Source of the DNA: Niallia nealsonii | GTDB lineage: Bacteria; Bacillota; Bacilli; Bacillales; Cytobacillaceae | DNA: 64,000 bases | Assembly (NCBI RefSeq): GCF_002835805.1 | Contig: NZ_PISE01000022.1 | Span: forward strand, 124,001-188,000 | Direction: 5' to 3' | Shown here: piece after piece, positions 21,141-29,421 of the stretch | How the letters are laid out: the number at the start of each line of letters is the position of its first letter | Position numbering within the stretch: the first letter of the stretch is position 1 | The notes under the pieces: model-generated | Seen by the model: the letters and a program-made list of their open reading frames with translations, nothing else | The model's database searches: none | What the model was told of the DNA's origin: nothing | Position numbers and translations under genes: made by a program

Positions 21141-21443
21141 ATGGTAGAGGTATTTCCTATAACGATAGAAGATAAAATATTTATTGGCATAAGTGTACAA
21201 TTACCAAAAACCAACTTGCTTGTTGTTAAAAGTGAAATAGGGTATATTATGTGCGGCGCACTAGACATAGCATTGTTAAATAAAAAATTAAAAGATAGAA
21301 AAATCATTGCTGGAAGAGCAGTTGGAGTAAAAACCATTCAGCAATTATTAGACGCCCCGTTAGAATCAGTAACAGCGGAAGCAGAAAATTATGGTGTTTA
21401 CGCAGGTATGATTGGAAAAGAAGCATTATTGAAAATGATTTAA
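21141..21443 (+). CDS. yunC: DUF1805 family protein YunC
   Basis: A 100-residue protein with the DUF1805 pattern: two beta strands (FIGISVQLPKTNLLVVKSEI), GYIMCGALDIALLNKKL, then RKIIAGRAVGVKTIQQLLDAPLESVT (split) and GMIGKEAL at the end. The function is unknown to me. In Bacillus it neighbours yunD, as here. GAGGGGAG lies upstream of the ATG. Confidence 0.87.
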   Translation: MVEVFPITIEDKIFIGISVQLPKTNLLVVKSEIGYIMCGALDIALLNKKLKDRKIIAGRAVGVKTIQQLLDAPLESVTAEAENYGVYAGMIGKEALLKMI

Positions 21444-21509
21444 AGCTATATGTTAAAATAAAGTTTATGTTAATGAAATAGTGTTCTTTAACAAAACTAA
21501 CATAATAGA

Positions 21510-21539
21510 AATCAGATAGAGGTTGTTTTCTATCTGATT
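21510..21539 (+). terminator. Hairpin after yunC
   Basis: AATCAGATAG pairs perfectly with CTATCTGATT around AGGTTGTTTT. It is 67 bp after the yunC stop. Only a weak T-rich tail follows, so termination strength is uncertain. Confidence 0.55.
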
Positions 21540-21645
21540 CCTATTTAATCGATAGCGCTTCAGAAATTCTTTTGTTAGTTTTTTCTTTGCATACATAGAA
21601 TGTATATACATAAACGGATGAAACAAATTATATTAATAGGCTTTA

Positions 21646-21880
21646 ATGTCCACTGATTAGGTCATTGTTTTGCTCCTGTTTAAAGGCTCTTACTGAAAAA
21701 AGCAGGAGAAGTCAGGGGGAATCTTAGCTGATCAAAAGCCCCATATAAAAGAACAAAGACTATAGTAACCGCGTTCTGTGGAAACGTCCGTATGACCTAT
21801 ATCCTATCTTTTCTTAGGCTACAAACAGTGGCGGATATAGAGAATTCCTACTGTTTGTAGTTTCGTTTTATCGGTATAAT
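21646..21880 (+). other. Structured intergenic region before the HD-GYP gene
   Basis: The 477 bp between yunC and the next gene hold several hairpins and no credible ORF. CTCCTG (around 21673) can pair with CAGGAG (around 21704). The clearest hairpin pairs CTACAAACAGT with ACTGTTTGTAG (about 21821-21862), an 11-bp perfect stem whose loop begins GGCGGAT. It is followed by GTTTCGTTTTAT. It could be a cis-regulatory leader, a small RNA or a repeat. It matches no riboswitch class that I can recognise. Confidence 0.4.
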
Positions 21881-21920
21881 CTTTTTTACGTATATATCTT
21901 AAATGGAATGGGAGCTTTAA

Positions 21921-23006
21921 ATGAGATTAATCGGAACAAAGTATATTAATGAAGGAGTAAAATTAGCAAAGCCAATACTGAATGATCATGGACTAGTTCT
22001 AATTAATAGCGGCATAGAGCTTGACAGCAACAGAATCAAACGATTAATGGAGCTTGACATTTCTTATTTATACATAGAGGATGAAAGAACAAATGATATT
22101 TATCCTAATCCAGTCATATCAGAGAAACTAAAAAAAGAAGCAATGCAAACAATTGAGAAGAATTTTAATGAAATAAAAAATGCGGTGACTATACAAAAGC
22201 CGATTGTGATGGAAAAGGCTGTGTCAACATTTAAAACCTTGATTGGCAATGTATTAGATGAACTTCAAACAAATAAAGAATTATTTGCATTGATGTCCGA
22301 AGTGTTTTTATATGATAATTATATTTTTTCACATAGCTTAAATGTTACTATTTATTCATTGGCGTTAGGCATTGAATTGAAATTATCACGTAAAGAATTA
22401 GAAATCCTCGGCTTAGGGGCCATTTTACATGATGTAGGAAAAATGGATATTCCGTTAGATATTTTGATGAAGCCAGGAAAATTGACACAAGAAGAATATG
22501 AAATCATCAAGTGGCATGCCGAAACCGGTTTTCAAATGCTAAGAAAAGTACATACAATGCCTTTATTAGTTGCCCATTGTGCTTATCAGCATCATGAAAG
22601 ATTAAATGGTTCTGGTTATCCTCGGGGGATAACTGGTGATACTATCCATCTTTATGGAAAAATTATTGCAGTCGCAGATGTATTTGATGCCATTACATCC
22701 AACCGTGTATATAGACAAGCTATGCTGCCACATGAGGCTTTAGAAATTCTGTATACTGGTATTAATACACTGTATGATGCAAAAATTGTTCAAGCATTTA
22801 AAAAGTCCATTGTATTATATCCAACCGGTTTAAGTGTGACACTAAGCAATGGGGAAAAAGGAATCGTCTGCCGACAAAACAAGGGATTAAATGAAAGGCC
22901 AATCATTCGTGTGTTAGAGAAAAATGGGTCAAAGGTTGTACCATATGAATTGGACTTAAAAGTTAATCTTTCTATTACTATTACTGGCTGTGAAACGGTT
23001 TTATAA
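21921..23006 (+). CDS. HD-GYP domain protein, probable c-di-GMP phosphodiesterase
   Basis: A 361-residue cytoplasmic protein with no transmembrane segment. The N-terminal 110 residues are an uncharacterised helical region. The HD-GYP domain follows: HSLNVTIYSLALG, then ILHDVGKMDIP (the HD pair, about residues 172-173), HAETGFQML, HCAYQHHERLNGSGYPRG (the HHE and GYP motifs, with Asn where Asp is more common) and VADVFDAITSNRVYR. This set predicts hydrolysis of c-di-GMP. No receiver domain is present. The EAL gene about 3 kb downstream belongs to the same signalling system in general terms. Confidence 0.87.
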   Translation: MRLIGTKYINEGVKLAKPILNDHGLVLINSGIELDSNRIKRLMELDISYLYIEDERTNDIYPNPVISEKLKKEAMQTIEKNFNEIKNAVTIQKPIVMEKAVSTFKTLIGNVLDELQTNKELFALMSEVFLYDNYIFSHSLNVTIYSLALGIELKLSRKELEILGLGAILHDVGKMDIPLDILMKPGKLTQEEYEIIKWHAETGFQMLRKVHTMPLLVAHCAYQHHERLNGSGYPRGITGDTIHLYGKIIAVADVFDAITSNRVYRQAMLPHEALEILYTGINTLYDAKIVQAFKKSIVLYPTGLSVTLSNGEKGIVCRQNKGLNERPIIRVLEKNGSKVVPYELDLKVNLSITITGCETVL

Positions 23007-23040
23007 AGGCAAGAGAAAAAGATATTTGTTTTGAATGGAA

Positions 23041-23100
23041 AAAATAGATTATTGGTTCAATCGCTATTTTAAGCATAGCGAAGCCAATAATCTATTTTTT
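23041..23100. terminator. Bidirectional terminator between the HD-GYP gene and lytH
   Basis: A long stem with a small bulge pairs AAAATAGATTATTGG...CGCTAT (23041-23067) with ATAGCG...CCAATAATCTATTTT (23075-23097). It has a T tail on one side and an A tract on the other. The tail overlaps the end of the minus-strand lytH gene. Confidence 0.8.
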
Positions 23101-24088
23101 ATTTTTGCTGCCGCCGCAGTCTCTCCTGCTGTTCCCATAATCTTAAATGGGCATATGGATCAAATGACCATTCTGTGTAGCCATTATCTTTATACATCCC
23201 ATAATGCAAATGTGGCGGAAACTTTCCAGATGTGCCGGGGGGACCATAACCAGAACTTCCGACCCCGCCAATTAACATTCCAGGTTCTACAATGGAACCG
23301 ACCTTTAAATCTTTTGAGAAGCCACTTAAATGAGCGAAGTAATGATAATTATTATTTATATCTCTAATCCCAATACGCCATCCCCCATAGCGGTTCCAGC
23401 CTTTCATTTCGATGATGCCGTAGGAGGTAGCCCTCACAGGAACACTATAATCCGCAAAAATATCTGTACCTTCGTGGATGCGTTTCCCCCCCCATCCTCT
23501 AGCATCGCCCCAAGTGCTGCGATAACTATGATTGCTGCTTAATGGAACAGGGAAGGCGTGAGAATCAAGATTCAATCTTCCAAAATGGCGATAAATAGCT
23601 GCTTTGCCCATAATAATTCCTACGGTTTTATCCCGTTTATAATAATTCCATAAGCCAATTTTAAAGTTATCCTTATCTACTCCATATTGAAGGATATAAT
23701 CGACAAATGTAGCAAGAACATCTTCATCATTTAATCTTTCTGCTTTGCCGTCTCCATTGCCATCTATACCAAATCCGCCAAACAATTCAATTGTAATCGG
23801 ATTTGTATCATCATAATCTGGATTAATAATGCCAGACCATTTTTCTTTAGAGAAATAAATGCCTGTCAAGCCATTTGCTTTAGGCAAATCTCTTCTTGCA
23901 GAACGAATATTTCGTTCATATTGATCAACAGCTGCTATATAATACCAAGGCAGTTGAGATACTGCCTCCACTTTTTTATATAAAGCTAAACGGTTGTTAT
24001 ATATATTCTCTTGGTTCATGGCAGCAGATACAGGTACAGTTGGAAATGAGCATATCAAAACTGCCAAGAGTATGATTAATTTATACAA
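23099..24088 (-). CDS. lytH: M23 family peptidase, LytH/YunA type
   Basis: A 329-residue exported protein: the signal peptide MYKLIILLAVLICSFPTVPVSA is split at a probable cleavage after VSA-A. A middle helical domain (YYIAAVDQYERNIRS through YGVDKDNFKIGLWNYY) resembles the N-terminal part of B. subtilis YunA (LytH). The C-terminal M23 zinc peptidase domain has RIHEGTDIF (first His and Asp ligands) and FPPHLHYGMY (HxH ligands). LytH is an L-alanyl-D-glutamate endopeptidase that shapes the spore cortex. The start is TTG 24088 after GGAGGAG. Confidence 0.88.
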   Translation of the reverse strand: MYKLIILLAVLICSFPTVPVSAAMNQENIYNNRLALYKKVEAVSQLPWYYIAAVDQYERNIRSARRDLPKANGLTGIYFSKEKWSGIINPDYDDTNPITIELFGGFGIDGNGDGKAERLNDEDVLATFVDYILQYGVDKDNFKIGLWNYYKRDKTVGIIMGKAAIYRHFGRLNLDSHAFPVPLSSNHSYRSTWGDARGWGGKRIHEGTDIFADYSVPVRATSYGIIEMKGWNRYGGWRIGIRDINNNYHYFAHLSGFSKDLKVGSIVEPGMLIGGVGSSGYGPPGTSGKFPPHLHYGMYKDNGYTEWSFDPYAHLRLWEQQERLRRQQK

Positions 24089-24360
24089 ATGGAGACTCCT
24101 CCTTTCTACAGCATTGTTCTCTTATTTTGCCGAGAAAAAAGAAAAATCATTAATATCAATTAATGGTAATTATAAAACCTTCAGCTTGTAGCAAACATGC
24201 CATTGTGTTAAAGTGACAAAAGAAGAATATAGAGTAGAATTCATTGTATATTATACATATTCTCACTTATAGCTGTGTTATAGTATAGTCGCCGGATTAT
24301 ATAAAAGCAGTGTTTAGCAATAGGAAAATGAAATTTATAGGCTAGGAGATGAATCACAGT

Positions 24361-25275
24361 ATGTCAGATAGAAAAGATGAATACTTGCGTAAACCGGAAT
24401 GGTTAAAAATAAAATTAAATACAAATGAAAACTATACAGGCTTAAAAAAAATGATGAAAGAAAAAAACCTTCATACTGTATGTGAGGAAGCAAAATGCCC
24501 CAATATTCATGAGTGCTGGGCTGTAAGAAGAACAGCAACTTTTATGATTTTAGGGGATATTTGTACAAGAGCATGCAGATTTTGTGCTGTTAAAACAGGC
24601 TTGCCTACTGAGTTGGACTGGCAAGAGCCAGAAAGAGTAGCTGACTCTGTATTTAGTATGAATTTAAAACATGTGGTTATTACAGCAGTTGCAAGAGATG
24701 ATTTAAAAGATGGCGGTGCAGCAGTATTTGCAGAAACAGTTCGAGCAATTAGAAGAAAAAGCCCTTTTACTAGCATCGAAGTTCTGCCGTCTGATATGGG
24801 TGGAGTGGAAGAGAACTTACAAATATTAATGGATGCAAAGCCAGATATTTTGAACCATAATATTGAAACAGTAGAACGTTTAACACCGAGAGTACGTGCT
24901 AGAGCTAAATATGACAGATCATTAGAGTTCTTAAGAAGAGCAAAAGAAATGTCCCCAAATACTCCTACAAAATCTAGTTTAATGATTGGTTTAGGAGAAA
25001 CAAAAGAAGAAATCATTGCTACGATGGATGATTTAAGAAAAAATAATGTAGATATTATGACAATCGGCCAATATTTACAGCCAACTAAAAAACATTTAAA
25101 AGTACAAAAGTATTATCATCCAGATGAATTTAAGGAATTGAAAGAAATTGCGTTAAGCAAAGGATTTAGCCATTGTGAAGCTGGACCTTTAGTTCGCTCT
25201 TCTTATCATGCGGATGAACAAGTAAATGAAGCAAAGAAAAACCAAATGCGCCTAGAACAAGCAAAAGAAGCTTAA
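24361..25275 (+). CDS. lipA: Lipoyl synthase LipA
   Basis: A radical-SAM enzyme that inserts two sulfur atoms into octanoyl groups on lipoyl domains. The auxiliary cluster motif is [12 protein letters not shown] (about residues 40-51) and the radical-SAM motif is CTRACRFC (about residues 66-73). The C-terminal [10 protein letters not shown] holds the conserved RSSYHA serine. The length is about 304 residues. Two in-frame ATG codons exist: 24349 directly abuts AGGAG, while 24361 is 12 nt from it and matches the usual N-terminus ([12 protein letters not shown]), so I favour it. Confidence 0.96.
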   Translation: MSDRKDEYLRKPEWLKIKLNTNENYTGLKKMMKEKNLHTVCEEAKCPNIHECWAVRRTATFMILGDICTRACRFCAVKTGLPTELDWQEPERVADSVFSMNLKHVVITAVARDDLKDGGAAVFAETVRAIRRKSPFTSIEVLPSDMGGVEENLQILMDAKPDILNHNIETVERLTPRVRARAKYDRSLEFLRRAKEMSPNTPTKSSLMIGLGETKEEIIATMDDLRKNNVDIMTIGQYLQPTKKHLKVQKYYHPDEFKELKEIALSKGFSHCEAGPLVRSSYHADEQVNEAKKNQMRLEQAKEA

Positions 25276-25305
25276 AGAAAAGGCTCTTTTGATGGTTTCT
25301 ATAAC

Positions 25306-25342
25306 AAAAGGGAAAGGGTAGTTTTACTATTCTTTCCCTTTT
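25306..25342 (+). terminator. Terminator of lipA
   Basis: AAAAGGGAAAGGGTA pairs with TATTCTTTCCCTTTT, with one mismatch and a short loop, about 30 bp after the lipA stop. Confidence 0.8.
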
Positions 25343-25354
25343 CATATTGTCAAA

Positions 25355-25496
25355 AAAGTTGTGCAGTAAAATTTTAGGCTGAATGGAACGTTTGACTATC
25401 GAGGAACCCCCCTTTTCGAGGAGCGGAGTTACCGTTTTTGGGGTAATGAGTACCGCAGAAAAGGGGAGTGACGAAGAGAGCAAGCGTTTTTCAACA
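25355..25496. repeat. Palindromic GC-rich intergenic element
   Basis: Within the roughly 390 bp between lipA and yutD, CCCCTTTTC (25409-25417) pairs with GAAAAGGGG (25458-25466), enclosing GCGGAGTTACC and GGTAATGAGTACCGC. The block ends around TTTTTCAACAGC. Composition is distinctly GC-richer than the flanks. It looks like a dispersed non-coding element, but only one copy is in this window. Confidence 0.5.
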
Positions 25497-25672
25497 GCTT
25501 GAACAGGGAAAGAAATAAAGCAAATTCTGTTTTCATCTCTATGTAATTATTCAGTAAAAGGTTATAATGGAAAGGAAAAATAAAATAATCAAAATAGTGA
25601 TCAGTGGATTAGAGAGTGTGCATCCTGCATAGATCAATACATAGAAAATGACAAAAAGCGGAGGTGACAGAT

Positions 25673-25954
25673 TTGATTTGCATAAATAATTATTGTTATG
25701 AACTAGTGGAGGAAACAAAAGCTGGATATAACGAGGAGGCATTTAAAAATCGATATAGTGAAATTTTGACAAAATATGATTATATAGTAGGGGATTGGGG
25801 CTACGGGCAACTTCGACTGCGAGGTTTTTTTGATGACCAAAATCAAAAATCAAGCTTTGACACAAAAATAAGCACTTTAACAGAATACTTATATGAATAC
25901 TGTAATTTTGGCTGTGCTTATTTTGTTGTAAAAAAAGTAAAAAAAGGAAAATAA
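25673..25954 (+). CDS. yutD: YutD family protein
   Basis: A 93-residue protein of the YutD (DUF1027) family: AFKNRYSEILTKYDYIVGDWGYGQLRLRGFFDD (split, about residues 22-54) followed by YLYEYCNFGCAYFVVKK. The aromatic-rich DWGYGQLRLRGF stretch is the family signature. The function is unknown. I use TTG 25673, 8 nt after GGAGG; GTG 25664 lies on that site. In Bacillus, yutD is near lipA, as here. Confidence 0.85.
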   Translation: MICINNYCYELVEETKAGYNEEAFKNRYSEILTKYDYIVGDWGYGQLRLRGFFDDQNQKSSFDTKISTLTEYLYEYCNFGCAYFVVKKVKKGK

Positions 25955-26031
25955 ATTTCATAAGCAAAGTAGTTTTATGAAAAAATGGTGTAATCGCTTG
26001 GGGAATGCGGAGGCTTGAGAGGAATGAAGTC

Positions 26032-27327
26032 ATGGTCAAAAATTATAATAAAAAAATAACTAAGCTGATCAATTGGAGTAAGCTTTTTTTTCCGACAGTT
26101 TGTTTAAAATACTTCCCGCCGAATTTTATTATCAGGAACCCAATAACGAAGAGCGTTAAGTCTGCAATAAAAAAGGGGGATGAAGTGATGGTAATTGTCT
26201 ATCATATAGATAATTACGATGAAATGAAACAGCAGTTAAGTTCACCTGACTTTCAGAAGTATATAACTGAACTTAAACGAACCTTTCAAGAAGTAGTCCA
26301 AAGCGTGCTAAGCACAGAAAACGTGTTATCATTACATGATTTTTTTTCAGAAAATTTCACCTTATTAGTGCGAGTTGATTATAGGTCGGAAACTAGCGAA
26401 AATGTGGAAAAAGCCATATGGCAAATAGCAGATAATGTACAAACATCATTAAAAGAAAAACACCAAATAATCAATATGAGTCTAAATACAGGCTATGCAT
26501 TTATAGAGAAGAACAATGGCTTTTTGCAAGAAACGATTGTTAAAGCACACCAAATAGCTTTTTTGATGGCAGTAGAACGTCAAGCGTTTAAATATGATGA
26601 AATGGCTAACAAAATCAAAAAAATTATTGTAAATAAAGAAATACGTGTGCTAGCACAGCCTATACTAGATATGGAAACAAAAGAGGTGCGTGCATGTGAA
26701 ATGTTGACAAGAGGCCCTTGTGGAACTTCTTTGGAAAGCCCCTTGCGTTTGTTTTCTATAGCCAAACAAATGAAATGTTTATATGATTTAGAAATGATTG
26801 TTTTAGATAAAACATTAGAGCAAATAAAATCTACCACATGGAAGCAGGATATATTTATCAATTTTACTCCACTTACAATTGGAAATCATCGCTTTGTCCG
26901 TGAATTAATGAAAAAAATGAAAAAGTACAAAGAGATTACTCCTAAAAGAATCACAATAGAAGTGACAGAAAGGGAATCGATAGAGGGGCTGCAATATTTT
27001 ATTCCTAACTTAAGATCTTTGCGAGAAATGGGCTTTCGTATTGCGGTTGATGATACAGGTTCAGGTTATGCCAGCTTGCATTCTATCAATGAAATTATGC
27101 CGGATATCATTAAAATTGATCGTTCTGTTATCCAGAATATTGATAAGTCCTCTGTAAAAGAATCCATGTTGAAAGGAATACTCTTAATCGCCAAAGAAAT
27201 AGGTTCCATAGTGGTTGCAGAAGGAATTGAAAATGAGGAAGAAGCATTGGTCCTTTCCCGCTATAATATAGACTTGGCACAAGGGTATTTTTATGGAAGA
27301 CCGGCTAGCTTAAATAGAAGCATATAA
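26032..27327 (+). CDS. EAL domain c-di-GMP phosphodiesterase
   Basis: A protein of about 431 residues with a C-terminal EAL domain. The EAL motif is EML (ACEMLTRG, about residue 222), the metal-binding NFTP stands for the usual N-x-S/T, then EVTERES, AVDDTGSGYASL, IIKIDRSVI, VVAEGIENEEE and LAQGYFYGRP. All the catalytic acidic and Lys/Gln positions I can place are kept, so it is probably active. The N-terminal half (VIVYHIDNYDEMKQQL onward) looks like a degenerate GGDEF-type domain without the active-site signature. The start is uncertain: 26032 follows GAGAGG, but 26191 also has a good site (AAGGGGG). Confidence 0.85.
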   Translation: MVKNYNKKITKLINWSKLFFPTVCLKYFPPNFIIRNPITKSVKSAIKKGDEVMVIVYHIDNYDEMKQQLSSPDFQKYITELKRTFQEVVQSVLSTENVLSLHDFFSENFTLLVRVDYRSETSENVEKAIWQIADNVQTSLKEKHQIINMSLNTGYAFIEKNNGFLQETIVKAHQIAFLMAVERQAFKYDEMANKIKKIIVNKEIRVLAQPILDMETKEVRACEMLTRGPCGTSLESPLRLFSIAKQMKCLYDLEMIVLDKTLEQIKSTTWKQDIFINFTPLTIGNHRFVRELMKKMKKYKEITPKRITIEVTERESIEGLQYFIPNLRSLREMGFRIAVDDTGSGYASLHSINEIMPDIIKIDRSVIQNIDKSSVKESMLKGILLIAKEIGSIVVAEGIENEEEALVLSRYNIDLAQGYFYGRPASLNRSI

Positions 27328-27353
27328 GCAGATAAAGGGGGAGAATAGACAGC

Positions 27354-27791
27354 ATGTATTTTGTAGATCGCAAGAAAATCGAAGCGCAATTATGCTATCT
27401 AGATAATCAAATTATTTTATTAGAGAATCAATCTAATTGGAATACATTAATGGAGAAAGCTGCTTTAGAAAGAATAACACATATGATGCTAGAGGTTGTT
27501 CTTGATGTGGGAAACAGCATGATAGATGGATTTATAATGAGAGATCCTGGCAGTTATGAAGACATTGTTGATATCCTTGAAGATGAAAAAGTGTATTCTA
27601 AAAGAATCGCAACAGAATTAAAACAGCTTTTATTATATCGAAAAAAACTAGTTCATGATTATTTGAATATTGACCATCAGGAACTTTACGATACTTTTTT
27701 TACAAGAGTGCAAGCATTAAAAGAATTTATTGTGGCAATTCATGATTATTTATTAAATGAGCTAGGGCCTGTAACAGCATTTAAAAATTAA
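27354..27791 (+). CDS. yutE: DUF86 (HepT-like) protein YutE
   Basis: A 145-residue all-helical protein of the DUF86 family. The C-terminal half has LLLYRKKLVHDYLNID, an R-x(4)-H-x-Y arrangement that is the catalytic motif of HepT-type RNase toxins. No partner nucleotidyltransferase (MntA) gene is visible next to it, so it stands alone, as yutE does in B. subtilis. Whether it acts as a toxin or has another role cannot be told from the sequence. It is 27 bp after the EAL gene. Confidence 0.85.
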   Translation: MYFVDRKKIEAQLCYLDNQIILLENQSNWNTLMEKAALERITHMMLEVVLDVGNSMIDGFIMRDPGSYEDIVDILEDEKVYSKRIATELKQLLLYRKKLVHDYLNIDHQELYDTFFTRVQALKEFIVAIHDYLLNELGPVTAFKN

Positions 27792-27946
27792 GCTAAAGAT
27801 CTTATCTATGTGAATTTTTAATAAAGGTTAAGTAAACGAATAGGGCTGATAGAAAGATTTTAGATTTATTTGTAAAAAATATTTTTAATGAGGCAAAAAT
27901 CCACAGACTTCTTTAACTAAGCCTTAATAAAAAAGGAGTAAAATTG

Positions 27947-28723
27947 ATGAAACGTTTTAAAGGATATTTAATTGATTTAGATGGAACTATGTATAGAGGA
28001 ACAGAAGTTATTGCCGAGGCTCGGGATTTTGTAAAAAGATTGATATCCGCGAATATTCCCTATTTATATGTAACAAATAATTCAACAAAAACTCCAGAGG
28101 CTGTTGCGCAAAAACTGAGAGAGTTTGATATCCCAGCAAAAAAAGAAGATGTATTTACATCGGCTATGGCTGCTGCCAATTATATTTGGGATGAAAACAG
28201 TTCTGCAAAAGTATTTATGATTGGTGAAGAAGGTCTAAAAACCGCTTTATTAGATCAAAATCTCCATCTTGCTGCAGAAGATGAAACAGTTGATTATGTG
28301 GTAATTGGCATGGACCAGCATATTAATTATGAAAAATTAGCTGCTGCCTGTTTAGCTGTAAGAAAAGGAGCTTCTTATATTATTACAAATGGAGATACTG
28401 CTTTGCCTACAGAAAGAGGATTATTGCCTGGTAATGGCGCCTTATCGTCTGTAGTAACCGTTTCTACCCAAACAAAGCCCCTTGTTATTGGTAAACCAGA
28501 ATCCATTATTGTCGATCAAGCGATTAAACTATTAGGTATAGATAAAAAGGATGTTGCTATGGTTGGCGATAATTATTATACAGATATATTAGCAGGTATT
28601 CATGCTGGAATTGAGACAATATTAGTACATACTGGTGTTACAACAAAAGAAGAGCTTATGATAATTGAAGAAAAGCCTAGTTTTATTGTGGATAGCTTAA
28701 GTGATTGGAAATTAATAAAATAA
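27947..28723 (+). CDS. yutF: HAD family phosphatase YutF (NagD-like)
   Basis: A 258-residue HAD phosphatase of the NagD type. Motif I is LIDLDGTMYRG (nucleophile Asp about residue 9), motif II is YVTNNST, the motif III lysine is VIGKPES, and motif IV is AMVGDNYYTDILAG. The large C2 cap fits sugar-phosphate or nucleotide substrates, but the true substrate is not evident. The start is ATG 27947 after AAGGAG; the preceding TTG is not needed. Confidence 0.9.
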   Translation: MKRFKGYLIDLDGTMYRGTEVIAEARDFVKRLISANIPYLYVTNNSTKTPEAVAQKLREFDIPAKKEDVFTSAMAAANYIWDENSSAKVFMIGEEGLKTALLDQNLHLAAEDETVDYVVIGMDQHINYEKLAAACLAVRKGASYIITNGDTALPTERGLLPGNGALSSVVTVSTQTKPLVIGKPESIIVDQAIKLLGIDKKDVAMVGDNYYTDILAGIHAGIETILVHTGVTTKEELMIIEEKPSFIVDSLSDWKLIK

Positions 28724-28734
28724 TTGGCCTAGTT

Positions 28735-28778
28735 GACCCCAAAGAACAGTGGATATAAAAAATTTGGGGTCGAATTTT
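28735..28778. terminator. Terminator between yutF and yutG
   Basis: GACCCCAAA (28735-28743) pairs with TTTGGGGTC (28763-28771), followed by GAATTTTTT. It separates two convergent genes. Confidence 0.8.
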
Positions 28779-28785
28779 TTAGGCT

Positions 28786-29283
28786 CTATTCTTTTTCTCG
28801 AACGCGATGGGCCAGTCTGCTTGAAGCTGCCGCAGCAATTGCTCCTACAATATCATCCAAGAATGTATGGCACTTTCCTGTTGATTTATCATTTAATTTT
28901 TTTAGAATGCCAGGTTTTAGTTTATCGACATAACCATAATTGGTAAAACCAATAGAGCCATAAACATTTACAATGGAAAATGCCAGTACTTCATCCACTC
29001 CATAAAGCCCCTCATCCACTTCAATTATTGATTGTAATGGTTGTTCGAGCATTTTTTTTTCCGCTAGAACATCCAATTGTATACCCGTCAAAATAGCATT
29101 TTGAACTTCTCTTTTTGAAAGCACTCGTTCCACGTTCTCAATACAATCAGACATTTCCAAGTTAGTATGATACTTTTCCTGCAGTATATAGACAAGGTCA
29201 GCTATATCCCGTATCTCTACGCCTCTTTCATGCAGCCATTGTCTAGCTGTTTTTTCTGTTAGATCCATATCCTCAAATGTCAT
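28786..29283 (-). CDS. yutG: Phosphatidylglycerophosphatase A-like protein YutG
   Basis: A 165-residue protein of the PgpA family as found in Bacillus: N-terminal helices (TARQWLHERGVEI), IVEVDEGLYGVDEVLAFSIVNVYGSIGFTNYGYVDK (split) and the ending CHTFLDDIVGAIAAAASSRLAHRVRE. The acidic pair LDD near the end is the family's active-site feature. It probably acts on phosphatidylglycerophosphate in phospholipid synthesis, though the Bacillus YutG group lacks the long membrane segments of E. coli PgpA. I start at ATG 29283 after AAAGGTG. Confidence 0.82.
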   Translation of the reverse strand: MTFEDMDLTEKTARQWLHERGVEIRDIADLVYILQEKYHTNLEMSDCIENVERVLSKREVQNAILTGIQLDVLAEKKMLEQPLQSIIEVDEGLYGVDEVLAFSIVNVYGSIGFTNYGYVDKLKPGILKKLNDKSTGKCHTFLDDIVGAIAAAASSRLAHRVREKE

Positions 29284-29421
29284 AGACTTCACCTTTTTCT
29301 TTTGTTGTAGGAACTTTTTATCTACTTGTGCTTATTAGTATATGTAAAAAAGTGCAATTTGCTATTAAATTTTTTTTTAGAGCATAGAAATAAAGTAAGT
29401 AAAGAGGAAGGAGAGGAGAAC

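Noticed and set aside
21646-21880. c-di-GMP riboswitch in front of the HD-GYP gene
   Set aside because: The GEMM-type conserved segments are absent; only the gene's function suggested it.
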